Source: a bacterium (GTDB lineage: Bacteria; Patescibacteriota; Minisyncoccia; Phycocordibacterales; Phycocordibacteraceae). Taken from it: a stretch of DNA of 17,915 nt. The DNA lies in assembly GCA_021780575.1 (NCBI GenBank), contig JAJXYL010000007.1, forward strand, positions 1 through 17,915, given 5' to 3'. A program made the position numbers and the translations under genes. Of the stretch, positions 7,220-14,408 are shown piece by piece (the stretch's first letter is position 1; every line of letters begins with the position of its first letter). Under the pieces are notes generated by a model, which was not told where the DNA came from, searched no databases, and saw only the letters and a list, made by a program, of their open reading frames with translations.

Positions 7220-8158
7220 TTATTCAGCCTTCAGCGTGAGGCCGTGGCCGGCGAGCGCAACCGATATCTCTTCGATGGCTTTATCGCCGATGCCATCGAG
7301 CTCCGAGAGCGCGCTTGCGGTCTTCCGCGCGAGGCCCGCTGCACTCTTGATGCCTGCGTCTTCGAGAGCGGAGGTAACGCGCGATGAAAGGTTAAGGTCG
7401 GCGATCTTTATCTTTGCGGCACCGGATCCCGTGTCCTCTGCGGCCTTGCCGGAAACCGATTCCGCAACTGACTCCTGGAAGCCGATAACAGCCTTGAGCT
7501 GGTGGATCATCGTCTCAATGGACTGCTCGAGCGCTTCACGCGGCGAGATAGTGCCATTCGTCTCGATGAGAATGCGCAGGCGATTGAAGTCGGTGCGGTC
7601 GCCAACGCGCATATTCTCCACCTCATAGTTCACGCGGCGAATAGGCGTAAAGGTCGCGTCAAGAGCGATAGTGCCGATGTTCACCTTCTCCTTGGTGAGC
7701 ACCTCGCGCGCTACGTAGCCGAGACCACGCTCGATAGTCGCCTCGATTTCAAGAGACGCCTTCCCCGAGAGGTCGGCGATGTGTTGGCCGGGATTCTTTA
7801 TTTCAATTTGGCTGGGAAGTTTAAAATCTTTTGCCGTCACTTCTCCCGCACCCTTTGCGGAGAGCGTAATGGTCTGCGGCTCATCGCCGTGGAGGACGAA
7901 ATGGACGCGCTTCAGGTTCAGCAGGATTTCCATGACCGTTTCGCGCGCGCCGTCGATGGTGGCGAATTCGTGCGGAACACCTTCAATCTTCACCTGCGTC
8001 ACGGTCGCGCCGGGAAGCGAAGAGAGAATAATGCGGCGGAGGCTGTTGCCGAGCGTGTGGCCGTAGCCCGGATAGAGCGAATCAATTTCATAGATGCCCT
8101 GAATGCCCTCTTCGGAAACGATACGAGGCTTACTCGGAAGTGTGATGTGGTATTCCAT
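7220..8158 (-). CDS. rpoA: RNA polymerase subunit alpha
   Basis: The alpha dimer nucleates RNA polymerase assembly and its C-terminal domain contacts UP elements and activators. The 312-residue protein has the N-terminal domain with GYGHTLGNSLRRIILSSLPG (residues 31-50) and GVPHEFATIDGARETVMEILLNLK. A variable linker precedes a complete C-terminal domain containing IADLNLSSRVTSALEDAGI and LSELDGIGDKAIEEI, the helix-hairpin-helix DNA-binding elements. It lies between rpsD and rplQ as usual. The 51-base gap upstream, longer than others in the operon, contains a perfect TATAAT, so alpha may also have its own promoter. Confidence 0.99.
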   Translation of the reverse strand: MEYHITLPSKPRIVSEEGIQGIYEIDSLYPGYGHTLGNSLRRIILSSLPGATVTQVKIEGVPHEFATIDGARETVMEILLNLKRVHFVLHGDEPQTITLSAKGAGEVTAKDFKLPSQIEIKNPGQHIADLSGKASLEIEATIERGLGYVAREVLTKEKVNIGTIALDATFTPIRRVNYEVENMRVGDRTDFNRLRILIETNGTISPREALEQSIETMIHQLKAVIGFQESVAESVSGKAAEDTGSGAAKIKIADLNLSSRVTSALEDAGIKSAAGLARKTASALSELDGIGDKAIEEISVALAGHGLTLKAE

Positions 8159-8200
8159 AACGCAATCGTAATTACCAGTTAATTAATAGAAACGTGCACG

Positions 8201-8206
8201 ATTATA
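8201..8206 (-). promoter_or_regulatory. Possible internal promoter before rpoA
   Basis: A perfect TATAAT (8206-8201, minus strand) lies just after the rpsD stop and 42 bases before the rpoA ATG. It would give a leader of about 35 bases. No recognisable -35 is present at 17 bases, so strength is uncertain. Confidence 0.45.
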
Positions 8207-8209
8207 ATA

Positions 8210-8821
8210 TTACCTCGTGTAGAACGAGAGCACGGCGATAAGATCGCCCGCCGGATCCGCCGAAGCGGCCGTCGGCCGCTCCGTCACGGAGCCCTCCATC
8301 GACTTCGGATTCCACGAAAGCCAGGACGGAAGCGGGCGCTCGAGAAATCGCTCGGCGAAACCGATAAGCACGCCGTGCCCTTTCGAGCCATCGCGGACCG
8401 CAATGAGATCGCCGACCGAGAGAAGATGCGACGGAACGCGCATCTTCTTCCCCCCGACAAGCACGTGGCCGTGGGCCACCATCTGGCGCGCGCCACGGCG
8501 GGTCGAAGCAAGGCCGAGCCGCCAGACGACGTTGTCGAGGCGGAGCTCAAGGAGCTCGTGAAGGCGTTCAACCGGCTTCACGTTCTGCGCTTCAAGCGCC
8601 TTACGGACGTAATTGCGAAACTGACGTTCGGGAAGTCCATAGGTCACGCGTACTTTCTGCTTCTCCAACATCTGCTTACCGTACTCGCTCTGGCGCCCGC
8701 GCCCACCGCGCTTGTTCTTTGCGCTACGATCAGCGGAAAGCGCAAATTTCTGCGTCTGCGCCTTTTCAAAGACGGATGTGCCGAGACGCTTTGCTATCTT
8801 GTATCGTGGACCGGTTTTCAT
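8210..8821 (-). CDS. rpsD: 30S ribosomal protein S4 (uS4)
   Basis: S4 is a primary 16S-binding assembly protein. The 203-residue product contains the N-terminal MKTGPRYKIAKRLG, KQKVRVTYGLPERQFRNYVRKA, and the S4 RNA-binding domain RLDNVVWRLGLASTRRGARQMVAHGHVLVGGKK followed by the IPS-like RVPSHLLSVGD. Zinc-binding cysteines are absent, as in many S4 proteins. The C-terminus has a short Ala/Pro/Thr-rich stretch (PTAASADPAG) before the final DLIAVLSFYTR. The DNA encoding this stretch includes a seven-pair GC hairpin (8264-8280). It is 10 bases downstream of rpsK. Confidence 0.98.
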   Translation of the reverse strand: MKTGPRYKIAKRLGTSVFEKAQTQKFALSADRSAKNKRGGRGRQSEYGKQMLEKQKVRVTYGLPERQFRNYVRKALEAQNVKPVERLHELLELRLDNVVWRLGLASTRRGARQMVAHGHVLVGGKKMRVPSHLLSVGDLIAVRDGSKGHGVLIGFAERFLERPLPSWLSWNPKSMEGSVTERPTAASADPAGDLIAVLSFYTR

Positions 8822-8831
8822 AAGTATAAAA

Positions 8832-9266
8832 TTACACGCGGCGGGGCTTCGGCGGGCGAGGGCCGTTGTGTGGCACCGGCGTTACGTCCTTGATGGCGCG
8901 AATCTGGATGCCCTTGCCCGAGAAGGCGCGCAGGACCGACTCGCGGCCCGCGCCGACGCCGCGAATGACGACCGACGCCTCCTTGAGCCCAATCATCATA
9001 CCCTTCTCGCCGAGGAATTCGCCGACCTTTGCCGCTGCGTAGGGCGTCGACTTGCGTGCGCCGGAGAAGCCGAGCGCACCGGCGCTCGAAGAGATGACAG
9101 CATTCCCCTTCTCGTCGGTGAGTACGGCCTTGGTATTGTTGAAGGTTGCCTCAACGTGCAAGATACCCTTCTCGAGGTGGCGTTTGGTGGCCTTGGAGAG
9201 GGCGCGTTCCTTCCGTCCCTGATCGAGACCCTTGCCGCTTTTCTTGATAATACGTTTTTTTCCCAT
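8832..9266 (-). CDS. rpsK: 30S ribosomal protein S11 (uS11)
   Basis: S11 is part of the platform of the small subunit near the mRNA exit. The 144-residue protein has GILHVEATFNNTKAVLTDEKGN, SAGALGFSGARKSTPYAA, and the diagnostic C-terminus DVTPVPHNGPRPPKPRRV. The basic N-terminal extension (about 30 residues) is somewhat longer than in E. coli. It starts six bases after the rpsM stop. Confidence 0.98.
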   Translation of the reverse strand: MGKKRIIKKSGKGLDQGRKERALSKATKRHLEKGILHVEATFNNTKAVLTDEKGNAVISSSAGALGFSGARKSTPYAAAKVGEFLGEKGMMIGLKEASVVIRGVGAGRESVLRAFSGKGIQIRAIKDVTPVPHNGPRPPKPRRV

Positions 9267-9272
9267 AATTAA

Positions 9273-9653
9273 TTATGTTTTCTCAAGCGTACGGCGACCC
9301 GAGGTCATTGTCTTACGCGTGTTGCCACGGCGCGTCCGTGAATTGGTCTTCGTGCGTTGACCGCGCACGGGGAGTCCGCGTGCGTGGCGGTCGCCCCGAA
9401 TCGCGTGAATGTCCTTCAAACGCTTGATGTTCTGGCCAATCTCGCGGCGCAACTCTCCCTCGATAGTAAACTCCTCCGCGAGCGAGCGGATCTTTTGTTC
9501 CTCCGTGCTCGTAAGCTCGCTTCCTTTCTTGACCGGACTCACACCAGCTGTCTTAAGGATTTCGAGGGCTCGCGTCGGACCGATGCCGTAGATGAGCGGC
9601 AACGCATAGGCGAGCTGTTTATTATCAGGGATGGTGACTCCGGCGATACGCAT
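9273..9653 (-). CDS. rpsM: 30S ribosomal protein S13 (uS13)
   Basis: S13 lies in the head of the small subunit and bridges to the large subunit. The 126-residue product begins MRIAGVTIPDNKQLAYALPLIYGIG, has the helix-two-turn-helix region, RLKDIHAIRGDRHARGLPVRGQRTKTNSRTRRG in two adjoining pieces, and a basic tail. Length matches the family. It follows rpmJ by 21 bases. The sequence before the ATG (TTTTATACA-TATG) closely resembles that before rpsD; there is no Shine-Dalgarno. Confidence 0.98.
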   Translation of the reverse strand: MRIAGVTIPDNKQLAYALPLIYGIGPTRALEILKTAGVSPVKKGSELTSTEEQKIRSLAEEFTIEGELRREIGQNIKRLKDIHAIRGDRHARGLPVRGQRTKTNSRTRRGNTRKTMTSGRRTLEKT

Positions 9654-9674
9654 ATGTATAAAAATTAATGCTGA

Positions 9675-9791
9675 TTACCCCTGTCGCGCTTTACGACGCG
9701 GCTTCTTCTTATTGATACGGTAAAGGCGTCCGCCTCGGCGAACGAGCAGATCTCCCGGCTCCTGTACTTTTATTGATGCACGAACTTTCAT
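9675..9791 (-). CDS. rpmJ: 50S ribosomal protein L36 (bL36), zinc-free form
   Basis: This 38-codon gene lies between infA and rpsM, the canonical place for rpmJ. The product starts [14 protein letters not shown] and ends [12 protein letters not shown], matching the invariant MKVRAS start and the KxRQG end of L36. The typical zinc-ribbon ligands (three Cys and one His) are all missing, so this is a C-minus form whose fold must hold without metal. It is too short for many gene finders but the position and both ends leave little doubt. Confidence 0.95.
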   Translation of the reverse strand: MKVRASIKVQEPGDLLVRRGGRLYRINKKKPRRKARQG

Positions 9792-9809
9792 CTTGAAAAT
9801 CTAAAGTTG

Positions 9810-10049
9810 TTAGGTTAATCGGCGCACAATCCTCGCGCGCCCTCCGTACGGATCGAGCACCATATCCACCTGGTCACCGACCAGGACCCTGATGCGGTGC
9901 AGACGCATCTTGCCTGCAAGATAGGCGAGCACCAGCTCCCCATCCCCGCCCTCTTCATCGCTGGAAAGGCGGACACGAAAAAGAGAGTTAGGCAATACCT
10001 CTTCAACGGTGCCGACCGTTGTCGTCTTGATTTCTTCGCCTTCACTCAT
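9810..10049 (-). CDS. infA: Translation initiation factor IF-1
   Basis: IF-1 blocks the ribosomal A site during initiation. The 79-residue protein is a single S1/OB domain with [16 protein letters not shown] (residues 13-28), the conserved [32 protein letters not shown] and a slightly extended N-terminus (EGEEIKTT). An inserted acidic turn ([10 protein letters not shown]) lies between strands. It is the first gene of the ribosomal block here; secY, adk and map, which often precede it, are not adjacent. Confidence 0.97.
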   Translation of the reverse strand: MSEGEEIKTTTVGTVEEVLPNSLFRVRLSSDEEGGDGELVLAYLAGKMRLHRIRVLVGDQVDMVLDPYGGRARIVRRLT

Positions 10050-10081
10050 TTATAAATCGCATCCCATGCAGGTACCGTCAT

Positions 10082-10110
10082 AATGTAGCAGGTGTCTTTC
10101 TCCTCGTCAA
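10082..10110 (-). promoter_or_regulatory. Promoter of the infA-rpsI ribosomal operon
   Basis: On the minus strand TTGACG (10110-10105), a spacer of 17 bases ending in TGC, and TACATT (10087-10082) make a good sigma-70 promoter with an extended -10. The start would lie about 25 to 32 bases before the infA ATG, so this operon has a short leader, unlike the neighbouring genes. The box lies in the 70-base gap after the baseplate-J-like gene; I see no terminator there, so read-through is also possible. Confidence 0.65.
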
Positions 10111-10119
10111 ATACGAAGT

Positions 10120-11328
10120 CTAGGGATTAACCGCCACAATCGAGATCGCGGACGGGTCTTGGGGGAAGGCCTGGCGCCAGAACGGCCGAAGAAGGATGAC
10201 TGCGCGCTTAACCTCTGGGTAATTGGAGATGGCTACTGCGGCGGCCGAACGCGTCTTTCCCGCGACTGCGGTGGCGATACGATTCGAATCAACGACGTAG
10301 GTAAGTGGCGCCGTCCCAGCTATGGTGAAGGAGAAGCTGTCAGTGCCAGGGCTCGGCATGCTTGCCGTCGCGAACAAGAGATTATTAACCGACGTCAGCG
10401 TGAGCGGCTCGCCCTGGTAGTTAAGGCTGGGTATTGAAGAAGCAATCGCCTTGGCGAGCGCCGCATTCGGAAAGACGACGGCGGTAATCGTACCCTGTTC
10501 CCGCACGTTGACCTGCCCCGTTATGGTCGAAGGCACCGAATCAAGCGGCAGATACGAAGTCGCGGAGGCGCCCGGAAGAAGCACATATCCCGAAGGAACT
10601 TGGGCCTGAATGCTTGCAAGGAGGTCTGGAGCGAGGGCCGTCTGGAGGGCGCTCCGTGTCTGTGTCTCCAGGGTGCTGTCGACGACCGGCACATTGCCCG
10701 AAGCGCCTCCCGTCATCGGGCTCTCCGACCGTGCATATACCATGCTCGCCTGCGGGGTTCCGGCGAATCCAGGGACGGTGAAGTTCGTTGGGTCGACGTT
10801 GTAGGTGCTACCCGTCGTATCGGCATATACCTTTGCCGTCACGCTACCGGGCTTTGCGGCGGTGCCGCTCGGTACAGTCACTGCCGAATGAATGCGGAAT
10901 ATGAGCCCCGAGGCGGTCGCAAAGCGGGTATTCGCAACAAGGGTTTGCGCCCTTGTCTGGGTGTTATAAATGGTAATTGTACCGGAGGCGGCGGAATTGA
11001 CCGTCTTTGTGCCGCTGCCATTCACGCTTTGGGAGGCTATCTTCTGCGCCGTAATGATCTGGAAAGGCAGGGTTCCGGCGCTCTGGGAAGCGGTGAAGGA
11101 GTTTTGGATCGTTGCGGAAATGGTACTCGGGGTTACGTCAACCTCCGCTTTAGAAAAATAGCGGAGCGTTCCTAGGGAAACGGCGATAACGAGCACGGCG
11201 ATGATGACTGTTAGATAAGGAAATTTCGTGCGTCGTTCGGCGGCGAGATTGAGCGGACCCTGGTTCTCCATGGCTGATCCGGCCTCCTTCCGGCGGGACG
11301 GCGGTATGATGTCGTTAAGTGTGCGCAT
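10120..11328 (-). CDS. Membrane-anchored protein with baseplate-J-like body; PilN-like N-terminal tip
   Basis: The 402-residue protein has a short cytoplasmic tip beginning MRTLNDIIPPSRRKE, a single membrane helix at about residues 38-58, and a large Ser/Thr/Ala-rich, beta-rich part outside the membrane. That part contains ASGTITIYNTQTRAQTLVANT (114-134), a VPSGT segment, YADTTGSTYNVDPTNFTVPGF (168-188) and MVYARSESPMTGG, resembling the baseplate J/gp47-like proteins often annotated in CPR genomes. It has no Cys and no enzyme motif. The tip resembles the INLLP-x-R-type peptide by which PilN binds PilM, and the gene directly downstream of a PilM-like gene is this one. A TGG-TATACT box ends seven bases before the ATG. 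The link to pili is inference; the protein's function is unknown. Confidence 0.7.
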   Translation of the reverse strand: MRTLNDIIPPSRRKEAGSAMENQGPLNLAAERRTKFPYLTVIIAVLVIAVSLGTLRYFSKAEVDVTPSTISATIQNSFTASQSAGTLPFQIITAQKIASQSVNGSGTKTVNSAASGTITIYNTQTRAQTLVANTRFATASGLIFRIHSAVTVPSGTAAKPGSVTAKVYADTTGSTYNVDPTNFTVPGFAGTPQASMVYARSESPMTGGASGNVPVVDSTLETQTRSALQTALAPDLLASIQAQVPSGYVLLPGASATSYLPLDSVPSTITGQVNVREQGTITAVVFPNAALAKAIASSIPSLNYQGEPLTLTSVNNLLFATASMPSPGTDSFSFTIAGTAPLTYVVDSNRIATAVAGKTRSAAAVAISNYPEVKRAVILLRPFWRQAFPQDPSAISIVAVNP

Positions 11329-11344
11329 GAACAGAAGTATACCA
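11329..11344 (-). promoter_or_regulatory. Extended -10 promoter of the baseplate-J-like gene
   Basis: TATACT (11341-11336, minus strand) preceded by TGG is followed by seven bases and the ATG at 11328. It lies in the 56-base gap after the PilM-like gene. There is no clear -35. The spacing predicts a leaderless or nearly leaderless transcript. Confidence 0.6.
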
Positions 11345-11384
11345 TCCTGCGGAACTATTCATGCGGAAAGAGGTGTTAATTTAC

Positions 11385-12428
11385 TCATCTGGATGACCGA
11401 TGTTGCCAATAGAGTGCCATAAGAAGGAGCGGCAGGTCGGCGGATGCGGGGGTCGTCTGGTGGACGAACTCGCTGATATGGCTCGCAGAAACGGACACGA
11501 TGGTGGGCGGATTGTCCGAGAGCCATAGCCCGGCAAGTTTCGCCGCGTTGAGCGCTTTTTCCAGCGAGGGTGCATCCTCCTCTCGATCGAGCAGGAATAT
11601 GGTGCGCGGGAGGGGGAACCGCTTTGCCAGCTCGGTGAATTCGTCCACGATTTTCTGTACGAGCGGGTCGGTATCTTTCACCGGGATATTTTCTTTTACC
11701 TCTGTGACCGCGACGAGAAGCCCTCTCCGCACGAGAGAGATGGAAAGTAGGGACCCGATTGTGTCGAGGATAAGCGCACTGCGCTCGTGCGGAAAGGCGG
11801 TGCGCATCGCCTGATAGCGGAGCGAGCTGCCGGCAATCGAGAGGACGTTCCTGGTGTGGAAGAGGCTGCGGAGGCTCGTGACGATACTCTCCGAAACTTT
11901 TTCATCTATGAGCGAGGTGAGTACGATAATGGACGCTCGGCGCGCTCTCTTTCCGTACGGTTGGCGCGTTTCATAGCCATTGAGAATGGTGCCGATAATG
12001 CTTTCGTCAGCAAGAAGTTTGCCGGGTGTGGGGACACTCGTCTTCTCTATCGCGGTGGTGACCATCGCCCTGGTGAAGGTGAAGGGGTTTTTCCGCTCGA
12101 GCACCTCAGTGCGCACCTTGGTTTCTTGCCACGGCGCGTCTATCGAGACGAGGATCGCGTCGGCGCTCCCGCTTCCCGCATAGCGCGCTAGCGCCGGCGC
12201 TCCATCGCGGATGAGTGCGGCGCCGAGTACGTCGAGTGCGCGTAACATCGCGCGCTCGTGCGGCTCATCGCCCCTCACTTCTATGGGGAGGCGGCGCGTG
12301 TAGAGCAGAGCGGGTATTTCGCCCTCCTTGCAGTGGACGTAGGCACCAGCGACCGAGCTGGCGCTTATATCAATGAGCACGAGCGATTCTTTCTTTGTCG
12401 AATGAAACAGTCTGCTAAAAAAACTCAT
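11385..12428 (-). CDS. PilM/FtsA-like actin-fold protein, degenerate nucleotide motifs
   Basis: The 347-residue cytoplasmic protein opens with a beta hairpin of the actin/Hsp70/FtsA fold: SLVLIDISASSVAGAYV (residues 15-31) occupies the place of the phosphate-1 loop. A second such motif, LILDTIGSLLSISLV (219-233), takes the phosphate-2 place. IFLLDREEDAPSLEKAL (277-293) stands where the adenosine motif with its Gly-Gly should be. The key glycines are partly replaced, so ATP binding is doubtful. PilM is the closest functional match I can propose; FtsA-like is the alternative. The gene starts four bases after the alaS stop and precedes the baseplate-J-like gene. A TGT-TAGAAT box inside the end of alaS ends six bases before its ATG. 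Confidence 0.6.
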   Translation of the reverse strand: MSFFSRLFHSTKKESLVLIDISASSVAGAYVHCKEGEIPALLYTRRLPIEVRGDEPHERAMLRALDVLGAALIRDGAPALARYAGSGSADAILVSIDAPWQETKVRTEVLERKNPFTFTRAMVTTAIEKTSVPTPGKLLADESIIGTILNGYETRQPYGKRARRASIIVLTSLIDEKVSESIVTSLRSLFHTRNVLSIAGSSLRYQAMRTAFPHERSALILDTIGSLLSISLVRRGLLVAVTEVKENIPVKDTDPLVQKIVDEFTELAKRFPLPRTIFLLDREEDAPSLEKALNAAKLAGLWLSDNPPTIVSVSASHISEFVHQTTPASADLPLLLMALYWQHRSSR

Positions 12429-12443
12429 CAGTCTATTCTAACA
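12429..12443 (-). promoter_or_regulatory. Extended -10 promoter of the PilM-like gene
   Basis: TAGAAT (12440-12435, minus strand), five of six matches to the consensus and preceded by TGT, overlaps the alaS stop codon and ends six bases before the ATG at 12428. This gene can therefore be started independently of alaS despite the four-base gap. Confidence 0.55.
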
Positions 12444-14361
12444 CTGCTTTGATGCGGCGAACGCCAGCAGAAGAGGCTTCTTCTTTCACGATCTTAAATG
12501 TGCCGAGGAGCTCGCTGGTGTTCGAGACATGCGGACCGCCACAGAATTCTATGGAGAAGGCTTTTTCGAGGGGGCCGACAGAATAGACGGATACCATATC
12601 GGGATACGTTGCGCCGAATTCATGCTCGGCTCCGAGATTCTCCGCCTCCTCTTTCTTCATGTCGGTACGGATGACCGGTAATGCCTCGGTGATTTTCTGG
12701 TTTACGATCTTCTCCACCGCTGCCCTCTGTTCCGGAGTTATCTTTTGACCATGAGAGAAGTCGATGCGCAGGCGCTCGCTCGTAATGTTAGAGCCGCGTT
12801 GGTGCACGTCGGGCCCGAGTACCATCTGCAGAGCCTTTAGAAGGAGATGGTGCGCGGTATGATAGCGCACGGTCTGTGCAGCGTGATCGGCGAGCCCCCC
12901 CGCGAACTTTTGCGCTGCACCCGCACGCGACCTTGCCTGGTGCTCTTCCATTTGTTTTGCCACGGCATTCAAATCGAGAGCCACACCTCGTTCCTTGGCT
13001 ATTTCGGCCGTGAGCTCGATCGGGAATCCGTAGGTGGTAAAGAGCTTGAACGCATCGATGTCAGCTCCCATCTTTTCAAGTTCACGGAGACCTTGCGCGA
13101 GTGTTTTCCTGAATTGAACCTCTTCTTTTTCAATCTCGTAAAGAATAGTGTGTATTTCTTTGGCGAGTTTCTGGTACCCATATTCTCCGGCTGAATAAAC
13201 ATCAACGAAAGACTGGGCTATTCGTGACAGCGGCCGGCCGTGCTCTCCCTGTCCAAGATGCAAAAAGTCCGCAAAACGCACGGCCCGTCGAATTAAGCGG
13301 CGCAATATGTATCCTTGTTCGGAATTTGATGGCCTGACGCCGCCAGCGATCATGAAAGTTGCGGCCCTCGTATGATCCAAGACTATTCGATACGCCCTGG
13401 TTATTTCTGGAGAGGATCCGTATTTCTTATACATAGGAACGGTCTCATTATGGGGAGAGTTCTGGAAGGAAAATATGTGCCGTCCTATTTCATCGCGTGC
13501 CAGATCGAAGACGTCAATTAAAAAGATGTCCGCATTATCGTTTGTGGTGGCGGTGAGTCGTTCGAGCCCGCCACCAAAGTCGACGTTCTTTTTCGGCAGT
13601 TCGCCGAATGCGCCGTCAGTTTTCTTAACAAACTGCATGAAGACCGAGTTCCCTATCTCGACGAAGCGACCGCAGTCGCAGTTGGGGTGACACTTTGCGC
13701 CGAATTTCGGGTCGTGCGGCGTGCCGAAGTCATAAAAGACTTCAGAGTCCGGCCCGCCAATCTCCCCGGCCGGCATCTTGGCCGGTACCCCTGCTCTGCT
13801 CCACCAGTTCTTCTTCGGGCCGTACGAGAAAATCCTTCCGCCCTGCATGCCGACCTCATTTCCCCGCTCTTCAGTACCAAGCTCGACAAATTTTGCCTCG
13901 ATACCCTTCCCGCTAAAAAGCTTTTTCCATATCTCGGCCGACTCTTCGTCTGCCGCCATGCCGCTCTCCGTGTCGCCGCCAAAAACGGTTACATACAGCT
14001 TGTTCGCACTAAGCCCAAGTCCCCTTTCCTTATCGGTGAGGAATTCAAAAAGCCACGAAAGTTGATCTTGCTTGAAGTAGTCGCCCAAGGACCAGTTTCC
14101 GAGCATTTCAAAGAATGTCGTATGACGATTATCGCCGACCTCTTCAATGTCTTCGGCGCGGAACGAGAGTTGTGAATCAGTCAGGCGAGATCCCTCCGGG
14201 TGCGCCTGGCCAAGAAGATACGGCACCAGGGGCTGCATGCCGCTACTGGTAAAGAGGGTCGTCGGATCGTTCTCGGGCACGATTGCCGCGGAGGGAATAA
14301 TCGCGTGTTCGCGCGCCTTAAAGAATTCGAGGTACCGTTTCCGTACTTCGCTGACGGTCAT
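12433..14361 (-). CDS. alaS: Alanyl-tRNA synthetase, short form without C-Ala domain
   Basis: AlaRS charges tRNA-Ala and clears mischarged Ser/Gly. I start it at 14361 because MTVSEVRKRYLEFF matches the usual N-terminus; the upstream ATG (14379) lies before the likely -10 box. The 642-residue protein has the class II core with motif 2 (RHTTFFEMLGNWSLGDYFK, from residue 80), GGGLERLTA, and motif 3 in GYILRRLIRRAVRF. The editing domain is complete: HxxxH at 501/505 and Cys607/His611, with the same 102-residue separation as I recall for E. coli. The protein ends at GVRRIKAVLE, exactly after the editing domain, so the coiled-coil and DHHA1/C-Ala domain present in typical ~875-residue AlaRS are absent. 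There is no frameshift downstream; this appears to be the natural length. Confidence 0.97.
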   Translation of the reverse strand: MTVSEVRKRYLEFFKAREHAIIPSAAIVPENDPTTLFTSSGMQPLVPYLLGQAHPEGSRLTDSQLSFRAEDIEEVGDNRHTTFFEMLGNWSLGDYFKQDQLSWLFEFLTDKERGLGLSANKLYVTVFGGDTESGMAADEESAEIWKKLFSGKGIEAKFVELGTEERGNEVGMQGGRIFSYGPKKNWWSRAGVPAKMPAGEIGGPDSEVFYDFGTPHDPKFGAKCHPNCDCGRFVEIGNSVFMQFVKKTDGAFGELPKKNVDFGGGLERLTATTNDNADIFLIDVFDLARDEIGRHIFSFQNSPHNETVPMYKKYGSSPEITRAYRIVLDHTRAATFMIAGGVRPSNSEQGYILRRLIRRAVRFADFLHLGQGEHGRPLSRIAQSFVDVYSAGEYGYQKLAKEIHTILYEIEKEEVQFRKTLAQGLRELEKMGADIDAFKLFTTYGFPIELTAEIAKERGVALDLNAVAKQMEEHQARSRAGAAQKFAGGLADHAAQTVRYHTAHHLLLKALQMVLGPDVHQRGSNITSERLRIDFSHGQKITPEQRAAVEKIVNQKITEALPVIRTDMKKEEAENLGAEHEFGATYPDMVSVYSVGPLEKAFSIEFCGGPHVSNTSELLGTFKIVKEEASSAGVRRIKAVLE

Positions 14362-14408
14362 ATGAGAAAAAGATAGCATGGCGCGGGAAATTCATATACT
14401 ATGCGCGC
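14362..14408. promoter_or_regulatory. Divergent promoter region between alaS and the M13 peptidase gene
   Basis: These 47 bases must drive both genes. For alaS (minus) TATCTT (14375-14370) preceded by TGC ends eight bases before the ATG at 14361. For the peptidase (plus) TATACT (14395-14400) ends eight bases before the ATG at 14409. The two -10 boxes are only 19 bases apart, so each polymerase footprint would cover the other promoter and the two directions may compete. Neither has a convincing -35. Confidence 0.6.

Noticed and set aside
8264..8280. GC-rich hairpin in the 3' part of rpsD as a possible terminator or attenuator
   Set aside because: There is no U-tract after it and it lies inside the coding sequence of the S4 tail; GC-rich codons explain it well enough.
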